From positions 30,885 through 94,884 of the forward strand of contig CAJLWO010000004.1 in assembly GCA_905210435.1 (NCBI GenBank): a DNA stretch of 64,000 bases, in the 5' to 3' direction. The notes beneath the pieces are model-generated. The model was not told where the DNA came from, did no database searches, and saw only the letters and a program-made list of their open reading frames with translations. Of the stretch, positions 8,335-17,634 are shown in pieces. How positions within the stretch are numbered: the stretch's first letter is position 1; every line of letters begins with the position of its first letter. The stretch comes from an uncultured Bacteroidales bacterium. GTDB lineage: Bacteria; Bacteroidota; Bacteroidia; Bacteroidales; Muribaculaceae. A program made the position numbers and the translations under genes.

Positions 8335-9748
8335 GTTTTCTGATTATTATAAAACGTGTATTGAATGTCAGTACAGCTTTTCCGCCGATTTCAAGCATAC
8401 GCATCAGGCGCCTTGTATCGGCTACCGACATAGCCTTGCGTGCTATGGAGTTGACGCCCGTGGCACGCATGTGGGCAAGCGCCTCGGCTCCCGAGCCGAA
8501 CGAAAGGGCGAACTCCCGGCTGAATGTGTCGCATGAAGCGCCGTCAAGCGATTGCAGCACATCGTCGAGCAGCGGATAATGCAACGACGACGCGCCCGGC
8601 AGCATCGCGAGCTGCGGAATGGTGCCGTCGATATAGCAGGATATGAATGCGCATCCGCCGGGCGACAGCACGCGCACCACATCGCGTATGAAACGTCGGG
8701 GTGAATTGAACCACTGTATCGTCGATGAGGAGAACAGCAGGTCGACTGAAGATGCGGGCAACCGTCTCAACTCGATTTCAGCGTCGCAGGCTTTTATCCC
8801 GACTGTATTGCCCTGCGTGGCCGTGATGGCGGCAGGAGCAAGGTCCCATAGCGATATGTGTGCGCCCGACAGCATCGGCTGGTAGAGCTTTGTAAGGACG
8901 CCTGTGCCGCTCCCTATCTCGAGTACGGAATGCCCGGTGCCGGCCAAAGCGGGGCGCGCCGATTCGAGAAGTGTCTCGGCCACCTTGCGCTGCACTTCGG
9001 CCTCACGCTCATAGGATGACGCGGCCGAGGCGAAACGTCCGCCGACGAGTTCCTTATCGACAAACGCCGCCGTAATGAACCGTGCGAAATCAACGGCATG
9101 ATGTGCGCCGGCAAGTATCCGCACACGTGCTCCGGCACTTTCCCAGGCCCGTTTCATGTTGTCGAAGGGGAATATCAGGTCGTTGTCCGACAGGTATATC
9201 TCATCCCAGTTCGACGTGTCGATGTTTCCGTCGGCCGGAATACGCTCGCGGACGGCCAGAAGCTCGTCGCGCAACTCGTCGAGATGACGCTGCGGCATAA
9301 CAGGCATAAGCTGTTCCATAGCGCCCTGACCGCCGCAAATGCGACGGTAGAACTTCGCCAAAGCCCTCTCGTCGGGCAACAGGGCGGTAAGGTCATAGAT
9401 GCGCGGCGGAATGCCGAGACTGCCGTTTATGGGGCGCAACGTACCGTTGACGGCGACAGTGCGGGTTATCGGTAGCCGGGAATGCGAGGAAATGAACCTG
9501 TCGGCATGCCACACCCCGAGCGACCATGCAAGCACGCATATCTCGTCGTAGCCTTCGAGCACCGACTCGTCGAAATCATCGTCACGGTAATCGTACACCA
9601 GCAGTATATCATATCCGGGCTTGGACAACGCGGGAAAAACCGATGCGTCCATACCCCATCCGGCAAAAAAAAGTATCAGCCGCCGGTAAAGGCTCCCGCT
9701 GCCGTGTGCTCCCGCACAATCTGTATGCTGTATAAATTTCTGCTGCAT
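8327..9748 (-). CDS. BioG-BioC fusion: pimeloyl-ACP methyl ester esterase and malonyl-ACP O-methyltransferase
   Basis: A fused biotin-precursor protein of about 473 residues using the ATG at 9748; a start at 9772 would add 8 residues. The first half (about 15-230) is BioG-like: an alpha/beta hydrolase with LILFFAGWGMD and nucleophile motif LAWSLGVWHA. The second half (about 240-470) is a SAM methyltransferase with motif I VLEIGSGTGVLTKLY and SSSTIQWF, like BioC. BioC methylates malonyl-ACP to disguise it for fatty acid elongation and BioG removes the methyl ester at the pimeloyl stage. Carrying both in one chain couples the first and last steps. A minus-strand TAAATTTG box (complement of 9807-9814) may be its -7 element. 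The gene runs into bioD. Confidence 0.9.
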   Translation of the reverse strand: MQQKFIQHTDCAGAHGSGSLYRRLILFFAGWGMDASVFPALSKPGYDILLVYDYRDDDFDESVLEGYDEICVLAWSLGVWHADRFISSHSRLPITRTVAVNGTLRPINGSLGIPPRIYDLTALLPDERALAKFYRRICGGQGAMEQLMPVMPQRHLDELRDELLAVRERIPADGNIDTSNWDEIYLSDNDLIFPFDNMKRAWESAGARVRILAGAHHAVDFARFITAAFVDKELVGGRFASAASSYEREAEVQRKVAETLLESARPALAGTGHSVLEIGSGTGVLTKLYQPMLSGAHISLWDLAPAAITATQGNTVGIKACDAEIELRRLPASSVDLLFSSSTIQWFNSPRRFIRDVVRVLSPGGCAFISCYIDGTIPQLAMLPGASSLHYPLLDDVLQSLDGASCDTFSREFALSFGSGAEALAHMRATGVNSIARKAMSVADTRRLMRMLEIGGKAVLTFNTRFIIIRKHG

Positions 9749-9960
9749 AAAAACTTCAATCACGCTCCGCACCGATTATAACCGTACAAAGCGCAATAAC
9801 CGACTGCAAATTTACGGATTTATTCGCGTAATCATGCAATCCGCGCCGATAAATATCCGTACCGGATATCAAACATCTGCTTGCACGACGGATTTCAACA
9901 GAGGGTATTCGTCGCGCATCTATATATTATGATGAGTCATGCTCGGGGTATATTCAGGTG

Positions 9961-10431
9961 TCAGAGCTCGTCGAGAATAAGGTCGTTGGCGCGGTTTATG
10001 GCGTCGGTAGACAGGCTGGCGAGGTATATCCGGGTAGTCAGTTCGGAGTCGTGGCCGAGCGCGTCGGAGATAGTGGATGTGGGTATGCCTTTGGTCTTGG
10101 CTATCGAAGCCCATGAATGGCGGCTTACGTAGGTGGTGAGGGTGAATGGTATATGCGCCATGTGAGCTATGTGTTTCAGCGCTTTGTTGGTGCGCCTTAG
10201 AGCCGATTCATATTGAGTGCGGAGCGGCGGGCAGCCGGTCGTCAGGGGCGATTGTAGTATCGGGAGCAGGTAGCCGCCCGACTGTTTGCCGCGATGCCAT
10301 TTGTCGAGCAGGCTGTATATGTAGCTTGCATGTGCCGGCGATGATGTTTCCGCGGGTTGATGTTGCCATAGCTGATTGTGATTTTTTAGTGTTGGAGTAA
10401 AATATTTATTGCATTGCCTGTTTTTATTCAC
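9961..10431 (-). pseudogene. Truncated tyrosine recombinase (phage-integrase family), C-terminal remnant
   Basis: The frame encodes 156 residues. From about residue 97 it matches the catalytic end of Bacteroidota tyrosine recombinases: YVSRHSWASIA (box II Arg), ISDALGHDSE (conserved His) and TTRIYLASL with the nucleophile Tyr. The N-terminal arm- and core-binding domains and the box I Arg are missing. Upstream is AT-rich and contains a promoter for the opposite strand, so the missing part is not nearby in another frame. This is best read as a decayed fragment of an integrase from a lost mobile element. Confidence 0.8.
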
Positions 10432-10439
10432 TATCTTTG
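10413..10439 (+). promoter_or_regulatory. Promoter for the dxs-trkA group
   Basis: ATTG at 10413-10416 and TATCTTTG at 10432-10439 (spacer 15 bases, shorter than the usual 18-21) fit the Bacteroidota promoter elements only partly. The -7 box is a good match. The predicted start lies about 110 bases before the small membrane protein gene at 10556. It overlaps the 5' end of the recombinase remnant on the other strand. Confidence 0.4.
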
Positions 10440-10555
10440 TATTTTGTTAAAGCATGGAATCTGTATTTGTTTGATATGGCATACTTGCCGAAGATTGTGA
10501 AGATATCAATATCTACTGTATAACGGATTGCTTTATTGGTGATTAATAAATATCG

Positions 10556-10771
10556 ATGAGAATGAAAGGTGCCACAGTGTTCCGTCTGCTATGTATTGCA
10601 GCGCTTTGGATTATAATATGTATATGGTATGTAGACCGTCTGGTAAAGACCAACACGGAAATCAACCTGCGCACACTCTTTCCTATCGTAGCGTCAGGCA
10701 TCATCATCATCGTTCCTCTTTATAAGAAATATTTCAAAAACGCTGATAATGGTCAAAAAAATGGCAAATGA
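10556..10771 (+). CDS. Small two-helix membrane protein, function unknown
   Basis: A 71-residue protein with two hydrophobic segments (about 9-27 and 42-57) and a basic, Lys-rich C-terminus, suggesting an inner-membrane hairpin. No family is recognised. Its 3' end overlaps the dxs start by 23 bases (11 if dxs starts at 10761), so the two are likely translated together. It may be a genuine conserved leader gene of dxs or an uncharacterised small membrane protein. Confidence 0.6.
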   Translation: MRMKGATVFRLLCIAALWIIICIWYVDRLVKTNTEINLRTLFPIVASGIIIIVPLYKKYFKNADNGQKNGK

Positions 10772-12689
10772 CACAGAAGTGACCTACGCTAAACCGGCCG
10801 ATACTCCGACACCGTTGCTCGATAAAATCACTTTGCCGGACGACCTGCGCCGTCTGTCGGTCGACGAGCTTCCCCGGCTTTGCGATGAGATACGCCATTT
10901 CCTTATCCATAACCTGTCAGATAATCCGGGGCATTTCGCCTCGTCGATGGGGTCGGTGGAACTTACGGTGGCGCTCCATTATGTATTCGATACCCCCTAT
11001 GACCGCATAGTGTGGGATGTGGGGCATCAGGCCTACGCGCATAAGATACTGACCGGACGGCGCGGACGGTTTGCCGAAAACCGCCGTCTCGGCGGCCTGA
11101 GCGGATTTCCAAATCCTGCCGAAAGCCCGTATGACACATTTGTGGCCGGTCATGCCTCCAACTCCATCTCAGCCGCTTTAGGCATGGCGGTGGCGTCGGA
11201 GCTAAAGCATGACGAGCCGTTGCGCAAGGTGGTGGCCGTAATCGGTGACGCCTCAATATCGGGCGGCCTTGCGTTCGAGGGACTCAACAATGCGGCCAAT
11301 ACCCCCAACGACCTCCTTATCATATTGAATGACAATGATATGTCGATTGACCGCAATGTCGGCTCGCTCAACTCATATCTGGCGCATCTCACCACATCGC
11401 CCGCCTACAACGCCTTACGCTACAAGACCTACAAGGCATTGCGCAAGGTGCATCTTGTGAGCGAACGGCGCCGCGGTTCGATACTGAGGTTCAACAATTC
11501 GCTCAAATCGCTCATAACCAAGCAGCAGAATATATTTGAAGGGCTGAATATCCGATATTTCGGACCGTTCGACGGCCACGATATAAGGCGGATAGTGCGC
11601 GTGCTCAACGACATAAAGAATATCAAGGGGCCGAAACTGCTCCACCTGCGCACGGTCAAAGGGAAAGGCTACGCCCCCGCCGAAGCCGACCCGTCGACAT
11701 GGCACGCTCCCGGGCGTTTCAATCCCCTGACAGGTGAAATAAAGAAGTGCGCCGCTCCGCATCCGCCGAAATATCAGGAGGTATTCGGCAAGACGCTTGT
11801 GGAGCTGGCGAAAATGGACAAGAGGGTAGTTGGCATCACTGCGGCGATGCCTTCGGGCACATCGGTCAGCGAGCTTCAGGCGGTATGCCCCGAGCGCACA
11901 TTCGATGTGGGCATTTCGGAGGGACATGCCATGACATTCGCCGGCGGTCTCGCCAAGGACGGCATGCGGCCGTTCGTGGCGATATATTCCTCGTTCCTGC
12001 AGCGTGCCTACGACAATATAATCCACGATGTGGCAATAGGCTCGCTGCCGGTGGTGCTGTGCATCGACCGAGCCGGACTGGTAGGGGAGGACGGTGTCAC
12101 CCATCACGGTGTGTTCGACATGAGTTATCTCAATCCCATACCGGGAATGACTATCGCCTCGCCGGCCGACGAGATGACCTTGCGCAACCTTATGTTCACT
12201 GCGCTGAAGCACGAGAGCGGTCCGTTCGCCATACGCTATCCGCGCGGCGAGGGTCACAACATGCAATGGCATAACGATATGGAGGAACTGCCCGTGGGAC
12301 GCGGCCGCGTGCTTGCCGAAGGCTCGGATGTGGTAGTGATGACAATCGGCCCGATAGCTGCCGAAGCAGCCAAAGCAGTCGGGCGTCTTGCCGCCCGAGG
12401 AGTCAGCGCCGCGCACTACGACATGATATTCCTCAAGCCGATTGACGAAACCCTGCTGCGCAAAGCCGCTGAAAAGAATTGCCCGATAGTCACCGTCGAG
12501 GACGGTACGGTCAACGGCGGTCTCGGCAGCACCGTGCGACAGTGGCTCGACGACAACGGATTCAGCCGGCACGTCGTCAATATCGGTGTGCCTGACCGGT
12601 TTGTAGCGCAGGGCACTCCTGCGCAGCTCTATAAGCAGTGCGGCATGGATGCCGACAGTATCCACGACATTATCAGCGACAGTCTATGA
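10749..12689 (+). CDS. dxs: 1-deoxy-D-xylulose-5-phosphate synthase
   Basis: DXS condenses pyruvate and glyceraldehyde-3-phosphate with thiamine diphosphate, the entry step of the MEP isoprenoid pathway. The 646-residue protein shows FASSMGSVELTVALHYVF, the DVGHQAYAHKILTGR motif, and GDASISGGLAFEGLNNA with the ThDP/Mg motif. The transketolase middle domain follows (about 330-495) with GISEGHAMTFAGGLA, then the C-terminal domain with VEDGTVNGGLGS. The start could be the ATG at 10749 or 10761. Its stop overlaps the trkA start (ATGA at 12686-12689). Confidence 0.96.
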   Translation: MVKKMANDTEVTYAKPADTPTPLLDKITLPDDLRRLSVDELPRLCDEIRHFLIHNLSDNPGHFASSMGSVELTVALHYVFDTPYDRIVWDVGHQAYAHKILTGRRGRFAENRRLGGLSGFPNPAESPYDTFVAGHASNSISAALGMAVASELKHDEPLRKVVAVIGDASISGGLAFEGLNNAANTPNDLLIILNDNDMSIDRNVGSLNSYLAHLTTSPAYNALRYKTYKALRKVHLVSERRRGSILRFNNSLKSLITKQQNIFEGLNIRYFGPFDGHDIRRIVRVLNDIKNIKGPKLLHLRTVKGKGYAPAEADPSTWHAPGRFNPLTGEIKKCAAPHPPKYQEVFGKTLVELAKMDKRVVGITAAMPSGTSVSELQAVCPERTFDVGISEGHAMTFAGGLAKDGMRPFVAIYSSFLQRAYDNIIHDVAIGSLPVVLCIDRAGLVGEDGVTHHGVFDMSYLNPIPGMTIASPADEMTLRNLMFTALKHESGPFAIRYPRGEGHNMQWHNDMEELPVGRGRVLAEGSDVVVMTIGPIAAEAAKAVGRLAARGVSAAHYDMIFLKPIDETLLRKAAEKNCPIVTVEDGTVNGGLGSTVRQWLDDNGFSRHVVNIGVPDRFVAQGTPAQLYKQCGMDADSIHDIISDSL

Positions 12690-14020
12690 AGATAGTAATA
12701 GTAGGAGCCGGAGAAGTGGGGCAGCATATCGCGAAACTGCTGTCGTCGGAGGAGCAGGATATCGTGCTGATCGACAGCGACGAGACAAAGCTCGAACGCA
12801 TCGATGCCAATTACAACCTGATGACGAGCATCGGGAGTCCGACATCGTTTAAGTCGCTCAAGGCGGCCGGCACGCAGAATGCCGACCTGTTTATCGCCGT
12901 GACACCCTACGAGGACAAAAATCTGATAGCGTGCACCATCGCAAAGGGACTCGGCGCGGCCCGGACTGTGGCGCGTATCGACAACTACGAATATCTCAAT
13001 CCCGACAACCGCGAATTTTTCCTCAGCCACGGCATCAACGACCTTATCTACCCCGAACAGCTCGCCGCGCTGGAAATCAAGACGGCGCTCAAGCGCTCGT
13101 GGGTGCGCCAGTGGTTCGAGCTTCACAAAGGAGAGCTTGTGCTGGTGGGAGTCAAGGTGTATGACAATGCCGCCATCGTAGGTACAAAGCTGCGCGATAT
13201 GACATCGACGCACCACGACCTGCATATAAGCGCCATAACGCGCCGCCATGAGACTATCATACCGGGCGGTAACGACGAGATAATGGCAGGTGACATAATA
13301 TTTGTCACCACCACACCCGAGCATGTCGACACGCTGCGCCGTGTGTGCGGCAAGGATGACCACGTGGTGCGCAATGTCATGATAATGGGGGGCTCGCGCA
13401 TAGCGGTGCGCCTCGCGTCGATGCTCGGCTCGGAGTACAGGATTAAAATCATCGAGAATGACCGCGACGTGTGCCGCCGTCTTCCCGAGAAATGTCCCAA
13501 CTGCGAGATTATCTACGGCGATGCCCGTGACAACGACATACTCCTTGACGAGGGCATAGAGGACATGGATGCCTTCATAGCCCTTACCGACAGCTCGGAG
13601 ACCAATATCCTCGCCTCCCTGTCGGCCAAGGAGTTCGGTGTGGAGAAAACGATAGCCGAGGTGGAGAACATACAGTTCATTTCCGAGGCCGAAGGGCTCA
13701 ACATCGGCACCATCATCAACAAGAAACTGCTCGCTTCGAGCAAAATATTCCAGATACTTCTTGCCGCCGACTCCGAGACGTCGAAATTCCTCTCGCTGGC
13801 CGATGCCGAGGTGGCGGAGCTTGAGGTCAAGCCCGGCGCAAAGATAACGCGTTCGCCGGTAAAAGACCTCAAACTGTCGCGCGACATGACAATAGGCGGA
13901 CTCGTGCGCGACGGCCGCGGCATGCTCGTGACCGGCACTACGCTCATACAGCCCGGCGACCGCGTGGTGGTGTTCTGCCTGTCGGGTGTAATCCACAAGA
14001 TAGAGAAACTGTTCGGATAG
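12686..14020 (+). CDS. trkA: Trk potassium uptake regulatory subunit TrkA
   Basis: TrkA is the cytoplasmic NAD(H)-binding gating subunit of the Trk K+ uptake system. The 444-residue protein has two RCK units, each with a Rossmann fold: MKIVIVGAGEVGQHIA at the N-terminus and VMIMGGSRIAVRLAS near residue 232. TrkA_C-type subdomains follow each. The ATG at 12686, overlapping the dxs stop, was chosen because the next residues match the family start exactly. An upstream ATG at 12638 would place 16 unrelated residues inside dxs. TrkH follows 88 bases downstream. Confidence 0.95.
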   Translation: MKIVIVGAGEVGQHIAKLLSSEEQDIVLIDSDETKLERIDANYNLMTSIGSPTSFKSLKAAGTQNADLFIAVTPYEDKNLIACTIAKGLGAARTVARIDNYEYLNPDNREFFLSHGINDLIYPEQLAALEIKTALKRSWVRQWFELHKGELVLVGVKVYDNAAIVGTKLRDMTSTHHDLHISAITRRHETIIPGGNDEIMAGDIIFVTTTPEHVDTLRRVCGKDDHVVRNVMIMGGSRIAVRLASMLGSEYRIKIIENDRDVCRRLPEKCPNCEIIYGDARDNDILLDEGIEDMDAFIALTDSSETNILASLSAKEFGVEKTIAEVENIQFISEAEGLNIGTIINKKLLASSKIFQILLAADSETSKFLSLADAEVAELEVKPGAKITRSPVKDLKLSRDMTIGGLVRDGRGMLVTGTTLIQPGDRVVVFCLSGVIHKIEKLFG

Positions 14021-14108
14021 CGCAGCGGATGTTGCACTGCCGTTTCGGTTTGACTGTATATAATCGTTTCAACTTAAATAAAAATCCTCAAACAATATCA
14101 GCAGAAAA

Positions 14109-15593
14109 ATGAGTTCACGGGCAACAATGCGACGACGGCACCGACTCAACATAAATGCTCCAGAACTGGTGCGCATTATCGGGTTCCTCATACTTGTGGA
14201 GGCGATGTTCATGTCCGTGCCTCTGCTGTACTCGCTGGTTACCGGCAGTCCCGAGGCATCGGTGTTCGCCGTATCCATAGCGGCTAATGTGGTAATCGGT
14301 CTTGCGATAGTGCTGACCGTCAAGCCGCGCGTGAAAGAGATTGGAAAGCGCGACGGCATGCTGCTGACGGCCCTTGTGTGGGTAATATTTTCCCTGTTCG
14401 GCATGATGCCGTTCATACTGTGTGATATTCATCTTAATGTGGCTGAGGCGTTTTTTGAGTCGATGTCGGGATTTACGACCACGGGAGCATCGGTCATCAG
14501 CGATATTTCCGACCTGCCGCGCGGAGTCAATCTGTGGCGCTGCATAATGCAGTGGCTCGGTGGAGTGGGTATCATAATATTTACAGTGGCACTGCTTCCT
14601 ATGCTCAATTCGTCGGGAGGCATGCAGATGTTCAATGCCGAGGCTACTGGCATCACGCATGACAAGCTGCAGCCGCGTGTGAGCCAGACGGCCAAACGGC
14701 TGTGGCTCATTTACTGCGTTCTTACGGTTACTCTCGGAGTGATATTGTGGATAGGTCCGCTCCCTTTTTATGAGGCGGTGTGCCATTCGCTTTCGACTGT
14801 CTCGACAGGCGGATTCACATCGTGCACCGACACTACCGGGGCATGGAGTTCGATGGCCGTGCGCATACCGGTGATAATATTCATGTTTCTCGGCGGTGTG
14901 AATTTTGTGCTGATTTACAGGGCTTCGCTCGGTCAGATGGGGAAGGTGTGGAGTGATATCAATTTCCGTAGTTACGTCATCACAATCGCGCTTGCCACGC
15001 TGTTTATAATGTCAGTGCTGCTGCTCGGCGGCCGGCGCGGACTTGAGGAAATCGTAGTCGACCCGTTGTTTCAGGTAGTATCGACGATTACATCGACCGG
15101 CTATACGGTCGACAGCCTGTCAACCTGGGGCGAAGCCGTGATACCCGTGCTTATAGTGCTTATGCTCATGGGAGCGTGCGCCGGCTCCACTTCGGGCGGA
15201 GTCAAGATTGACCGTATCATATTCATGGTCAAGAACGCGCGCAACGAGTACAAGAAAATCATACATCCCAACCGTTATTATCCGCTTACGGTCAACGGCA
15301 GCGTCAGGCCCCCCGAGCTTGTGCTCAAAGTGACGGGATTCTTCGTATTCTACGTGGTGATACTCGTGGTCGGCGGCATAATCGTTTCGGCTATCGGCAT
15401 GCCGCTCGGCGATGCGTATTTCGCCACGGTGTCGTGTCTCGGCAATACGGGTCTCGGCATCGGAGAGACGGCATCATCGTATGTCACGGTGCCCGACGCC
15501 GGCAAATTCGTGCTGTCATTCATCATGCTCGTGGGCCGTCTGGAAATTTTCACCGTGCTCATTCTTTTCTCGCGCAATTTCTGGCACCGGTAA
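14109..15593 (+). CDS. trkH: Trk potassium uptake channel protein TrkH
   Basis: The membrane K+-translocating partner of TrkA, 494 residues. It has repeated membrane-pore-membrane units, with filter-type loops such as ESMSGFTTTGASVI (about 118-131), SLSTVSTGGFTSCT (about 228-241), STITSTGYTVDS and SCLGNTGLGIG. The order trkA-trkH on one strand with a short gap argues for one transport unit driven from the promoter upstream of dxs. Confidence 0.95.
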   Translation: MSSRATMRRRHRLNINAPELVRIIGFLILVEAMFMSVPLLYSLVTGSPEASVFAVSIAANVVIGLAIVLTVKPRVKEIGKRDGMLLTALVWVIFSLFGMMPFILCDIHLNVAEAFFESMSGFTTTGASVISDISDLPRGVNLWRCIMQWLGGVGIIIFTVALLPMLNSSGGMQMFNAEATGITHDKLQPRVSQTAKRLWLIYCVLTVTLGVILWIGPLPFYEAVCHSLSTVSTGGFTSCTDTTGAWSSMAVRIPVIIFMFLGGVNFVLIYRASLGQMGKVWSDINFRSYVITIALATLFIMSVLLLGGRRGLEEIVVDPLFQVVSTITSTGYTVDSLSTWGEAVIPVLIVLMLMGACAGSTSGGVKIDRIIFMVKNARNEYKKIIHPNRYYPLTVNGSVRPPELVLKVTGFFVFYVVILVVGGIIVSAIGMPLGDAYFATVSCLGNTGLGIGETASSYVTVPDAGKFVLSFIMLVGRLEIFTVLILFSRNFWHR

Positions 15594-15664
15594 AGAATCT
15601 GAATTATTGTTAAAGAAATAATATGCCGGAGCACGGAAAAACGCTGATTGACGGAAATATTCGC

Positions 15665-15672
15665 TATATTTG
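15665..15672 (+). promoter_or_regulatory. -7 promoter box for the PHP-type phosphatase
   Basis: TATATTTG at 15665-15672 matches TAnnTTTG. No clear -33 element is found at the normal distance. Its position inside the longest reading frame (which begins at 15648) argues that translation starts downstream, at the GTG at 15723. Confidence 0.45.
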
Positions 15673-15722
15673 CACTCATAATATATCCCAATATAAGTAG
15701 AACCTTTTCAAACCATACAGGC

Positions 15723-16478
15723 GTGTTTAATTTTTTCAGTAAGAAATCGCAGAGTGACGAGAAATTGTTTTTCACAACCGATATTCATAGTCATGTAGTA
15801 CCCGGCATCGACGACGGATCGCCCTCGGTGGAGCGTTCGGTCGAACTCGTGCAGCGGATGATGGGCTGGGGACTCGAGAAGCTTATCGTCACCCCGCACG
15901 TCACACAGGATACTTTTGAAAATACACCCGATATAATCAGCGGGGCATATTCGGAGCTTCAGGAGGGATTGCGTCAGGCCGGAATAGAGATTGATATGGA
16001 TTATTCGGCTGAATACCGAGTCGACGAAATGTTTGTCGAGCAGCTTGAAGAGGGTATCGTACGCCGTCTGCACGGCAATTTCCTGCTTGTGGAAAACTCA
16101 TATATCCAGGAAGCCTACAATCTCGACCAGATACTGTTCCAGATAAGCATGAAGGGATTCCGGCCGATTCTCGCCCATCCGGAGCGTTATATCTACTATT
16201 ACGACAAACGACAACGTTACGATGAGCTTCACGGCAACGGCATCCTGTTTCAGGTCAATCTGCTGAGTCTCGCCGGCTACTATGGCAAAGAACCGAAGAA
16301 GATAGCGGAGATGCTTATTGAAAAGGATTATGTTGACTTTGTCGGTACCGACCTGCACCGCCGCGCGCATGCCGAGATAATAGAAAAATACATCGGTTCA
16401 AAGGACTACCGCCGTCATCGTGAAAAGCTCGAGGGCCGCATCATGAACGATCAGCTCCGCGTCCCCTCGGAGAAATAG
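15723..16478 (+). CDS. CpsB/YwqE-type PHP-family tyrosine-protein phosphatase
   Basis: A metal-dependent phosphatase of the PHP superfamily, related to CpsB/YwqE/Wzb-like enzymes that dephosphorylate bacterial tyrosine kinases controlling capsule or exopolysaccharide export. Motifs are the metal-binding TDIHSHVVPGIDDGS near the N-terminus, VTPHVTQDTF, ILAHPERYIYY, and a late FVGTDLHRRAH. The GTG at 15723 gives 251 residues starting MFNFFSKK, as in relatives; the longer frame from 15648 would include the promoter box. It follows trkH but has its own likely promoter. No capsule kinase gene is adjacent. Confidence 0.87.
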   Translation: MFNFFSKKSQSDEKLFFTTDIHSHVVPGIDDGSPSVERSVELVQRMMGWGLEKLIVTPHVTQDTFENTPDIISGAYSELQEGLRQAGIEIDMDYSAEYRVDEMFVEQLEEGIVRRLHGNFLLVENSYIQEAYNLDQILFQISMKGFRPILAHPERYIYYYDKRQRYDELHGNGILFQVNLLSLAGYYGKEPKKIAEMLIEKDYVDFVGTDLHRRAHAEIIEKYIGSKDYRRHREKLEGRIMNDQLRVPSEK

Positions 16479-16494
16479 CATAGAGCGTGGGCGC

Positions 16495-16656
16495 GAGGGT
16501 GTTGCAGAACTCAAGATATACAAACGAAATTGTTGGGACGCAATCCAATGCTGTTTACTTAGGCTCCACTCTATGCTCTTTAAGTAAACAGCATTGGATT
16601 GCGTCCCTACAATTCGCTGTGAATTTTGATAGCTTATTATAGTTTTGCAACACCTC
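16495..16656. repeat. MITE-like palindromic repeat (GGGACGC family), complete copy
   Basis: A 162-base inverted-repeat element. The outer ends are GAGGGTGTTGC (16495-16505) and its near-complement ending in GCAACACCTC (16647-16656). Inside is a perfect 27-bp inverted repeat (16535-16561 with 16581-16607) starting GGGACGCAATCC, around a 19-base loop. No open reading frame is present. The same outer and inner words occur at other sites in the window. It occupies most of the gap between the phosphatase gene and the convergent transporter gene. Confidence 0.8.
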
Positions 16657-16749
16657 AGCTCCTCTTAACTCAGCTTATGCATCATTGGGAGCGCTCCTAC
16701 ATGTTGATGTGGTGTATGACTGAGGTTTCATCATTGCTCCATTGCGTGG

Positions 16750-17634
16750 TCAGTGGTTGGAGCCTATTACAAGCAGCAGGAGGCTGAGCAGGAGGAGGGA
16801 GAGGTCGATCAGTTTTGCCTTGATGTTTTTTTCACGGAGGACTATTACACCGAAGAGGAACGGAATGATGACGCTGCCGCGGCGTATCATCGATACTATC
16901 GATACCATCGAGTCGTCAATGGATAGGGAATGGAAGTAGGCCAGATCGGCTACCGTGAGGAATATGGCTATGCATGGTATGGTCCAGCGCCATTGAAAGC
17001 GGTCGGACGAGCCGCGTTGGCCGCGCATCAGCGCCAGCAGCAGTACGCTCATGATGATGCACTGATAGAGCGAATACCATGCCTGCACTTCGAGCGGAAG
17101 ATAGCTTCGGAGCAGGTATTTGTCAAACAGGGCGCTGACGGCTCCGAGCATCATCGCGCCTATTGACATCCACAGCCATCGGGAATGCCGCAGGGAGAAT
17201 CCCTCTTTGGCTCCGATGCGCGATATGAAGTAGAGCGAGGCAAACCCTATGATTATGCCTGTCCATTGCAGGGCGTTGAGGCGTTCGCCGAATATGCAGA
17301 GTGCCCCGACAAGCACGAGCACGGGGCGCGTGGCGTTGACAGGTCCCTGAATGGTGAGCGGCAGATGTTTTATCGCAAAGTATCCCAGTATCCACGATGA
17401 TAGCACGATGACCGCCTTTATGAGTATAAGACAGTGTCCGCGCAACGTGTCGCCGAGTCCGAAGTGACCGCCGGCTATATTGGAGATAATGACCGGCGAC
17501 AGGTAGAGGGCGCCGAAGATGGTGTTGAGCAGGAGCACCATCAGCACGTTGTTGCCCTTGACCGAAAGTTTTTTGAATATGTCGTAAAATCCGAGGCAGG
17601 TGGCTGACAGCAGCGCAGGTAATATCCACTCCAT
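16750..17634 (-). CDS. EamA/DMT-family membrane transporter
   Basis: A 294-residue protein with about ten membrane helices in two repeated EamA halves, typical of the drug/metabolite transporter superfamily. An example segment is GPVNATRPVLVLVGALCIFGERLNALQW, whose glycine/proline and FGERL pattern is seen in many EamA proteins. The substrate cannot be deduced. The start codon shares one base with the stop of the upstream acetyltransferase gene (TGATG at 17632-17636), indicating translational coupling. Confidence 0.88.
   Translation of the reverse strand: MEWILPALLSATCLGFYDIFKKLSVKGNNVLMVLLLNTIFGALYLSPVIISNIAGGHFGLGDTLRGHCLILIKAVIVLSSWILGYFAIKHLPLTIQGPVNATRPVLVLVGALCIFGERLNALQWTGIIIGFASLYFISRIGAKEGFSLRHSRWLWMSIGAMMLGAVSALFDKYLLRSYLPLEVQAWYSLYQCIIMSVLLLALMRGQRGSSDRFQWRWTIPCIAIFLTVADLAYFHSLSIDDSMVSIVSMIRRGSVIIPFLFGVIVLREKNIKAKLIDLSLLLLSLLLLVIGSNH

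Noticed and set aside
12629..13996. A 455-residue antisense frame over trkA
   Set aside because: It runs opposite to trkA, which has a clear RCK/Rossmann pattern and overlaps dxs correctly. The antisense protein has no recognisable motif, and long antisense frames are expected in GC-rich codon-biased genes.
16495..16656. A CRISPR array made from the repeated hairpin copies
   Set aside because: Copies are dispersed over tens of kilobases, are palindromic, and lack regular spacers or cas genes.
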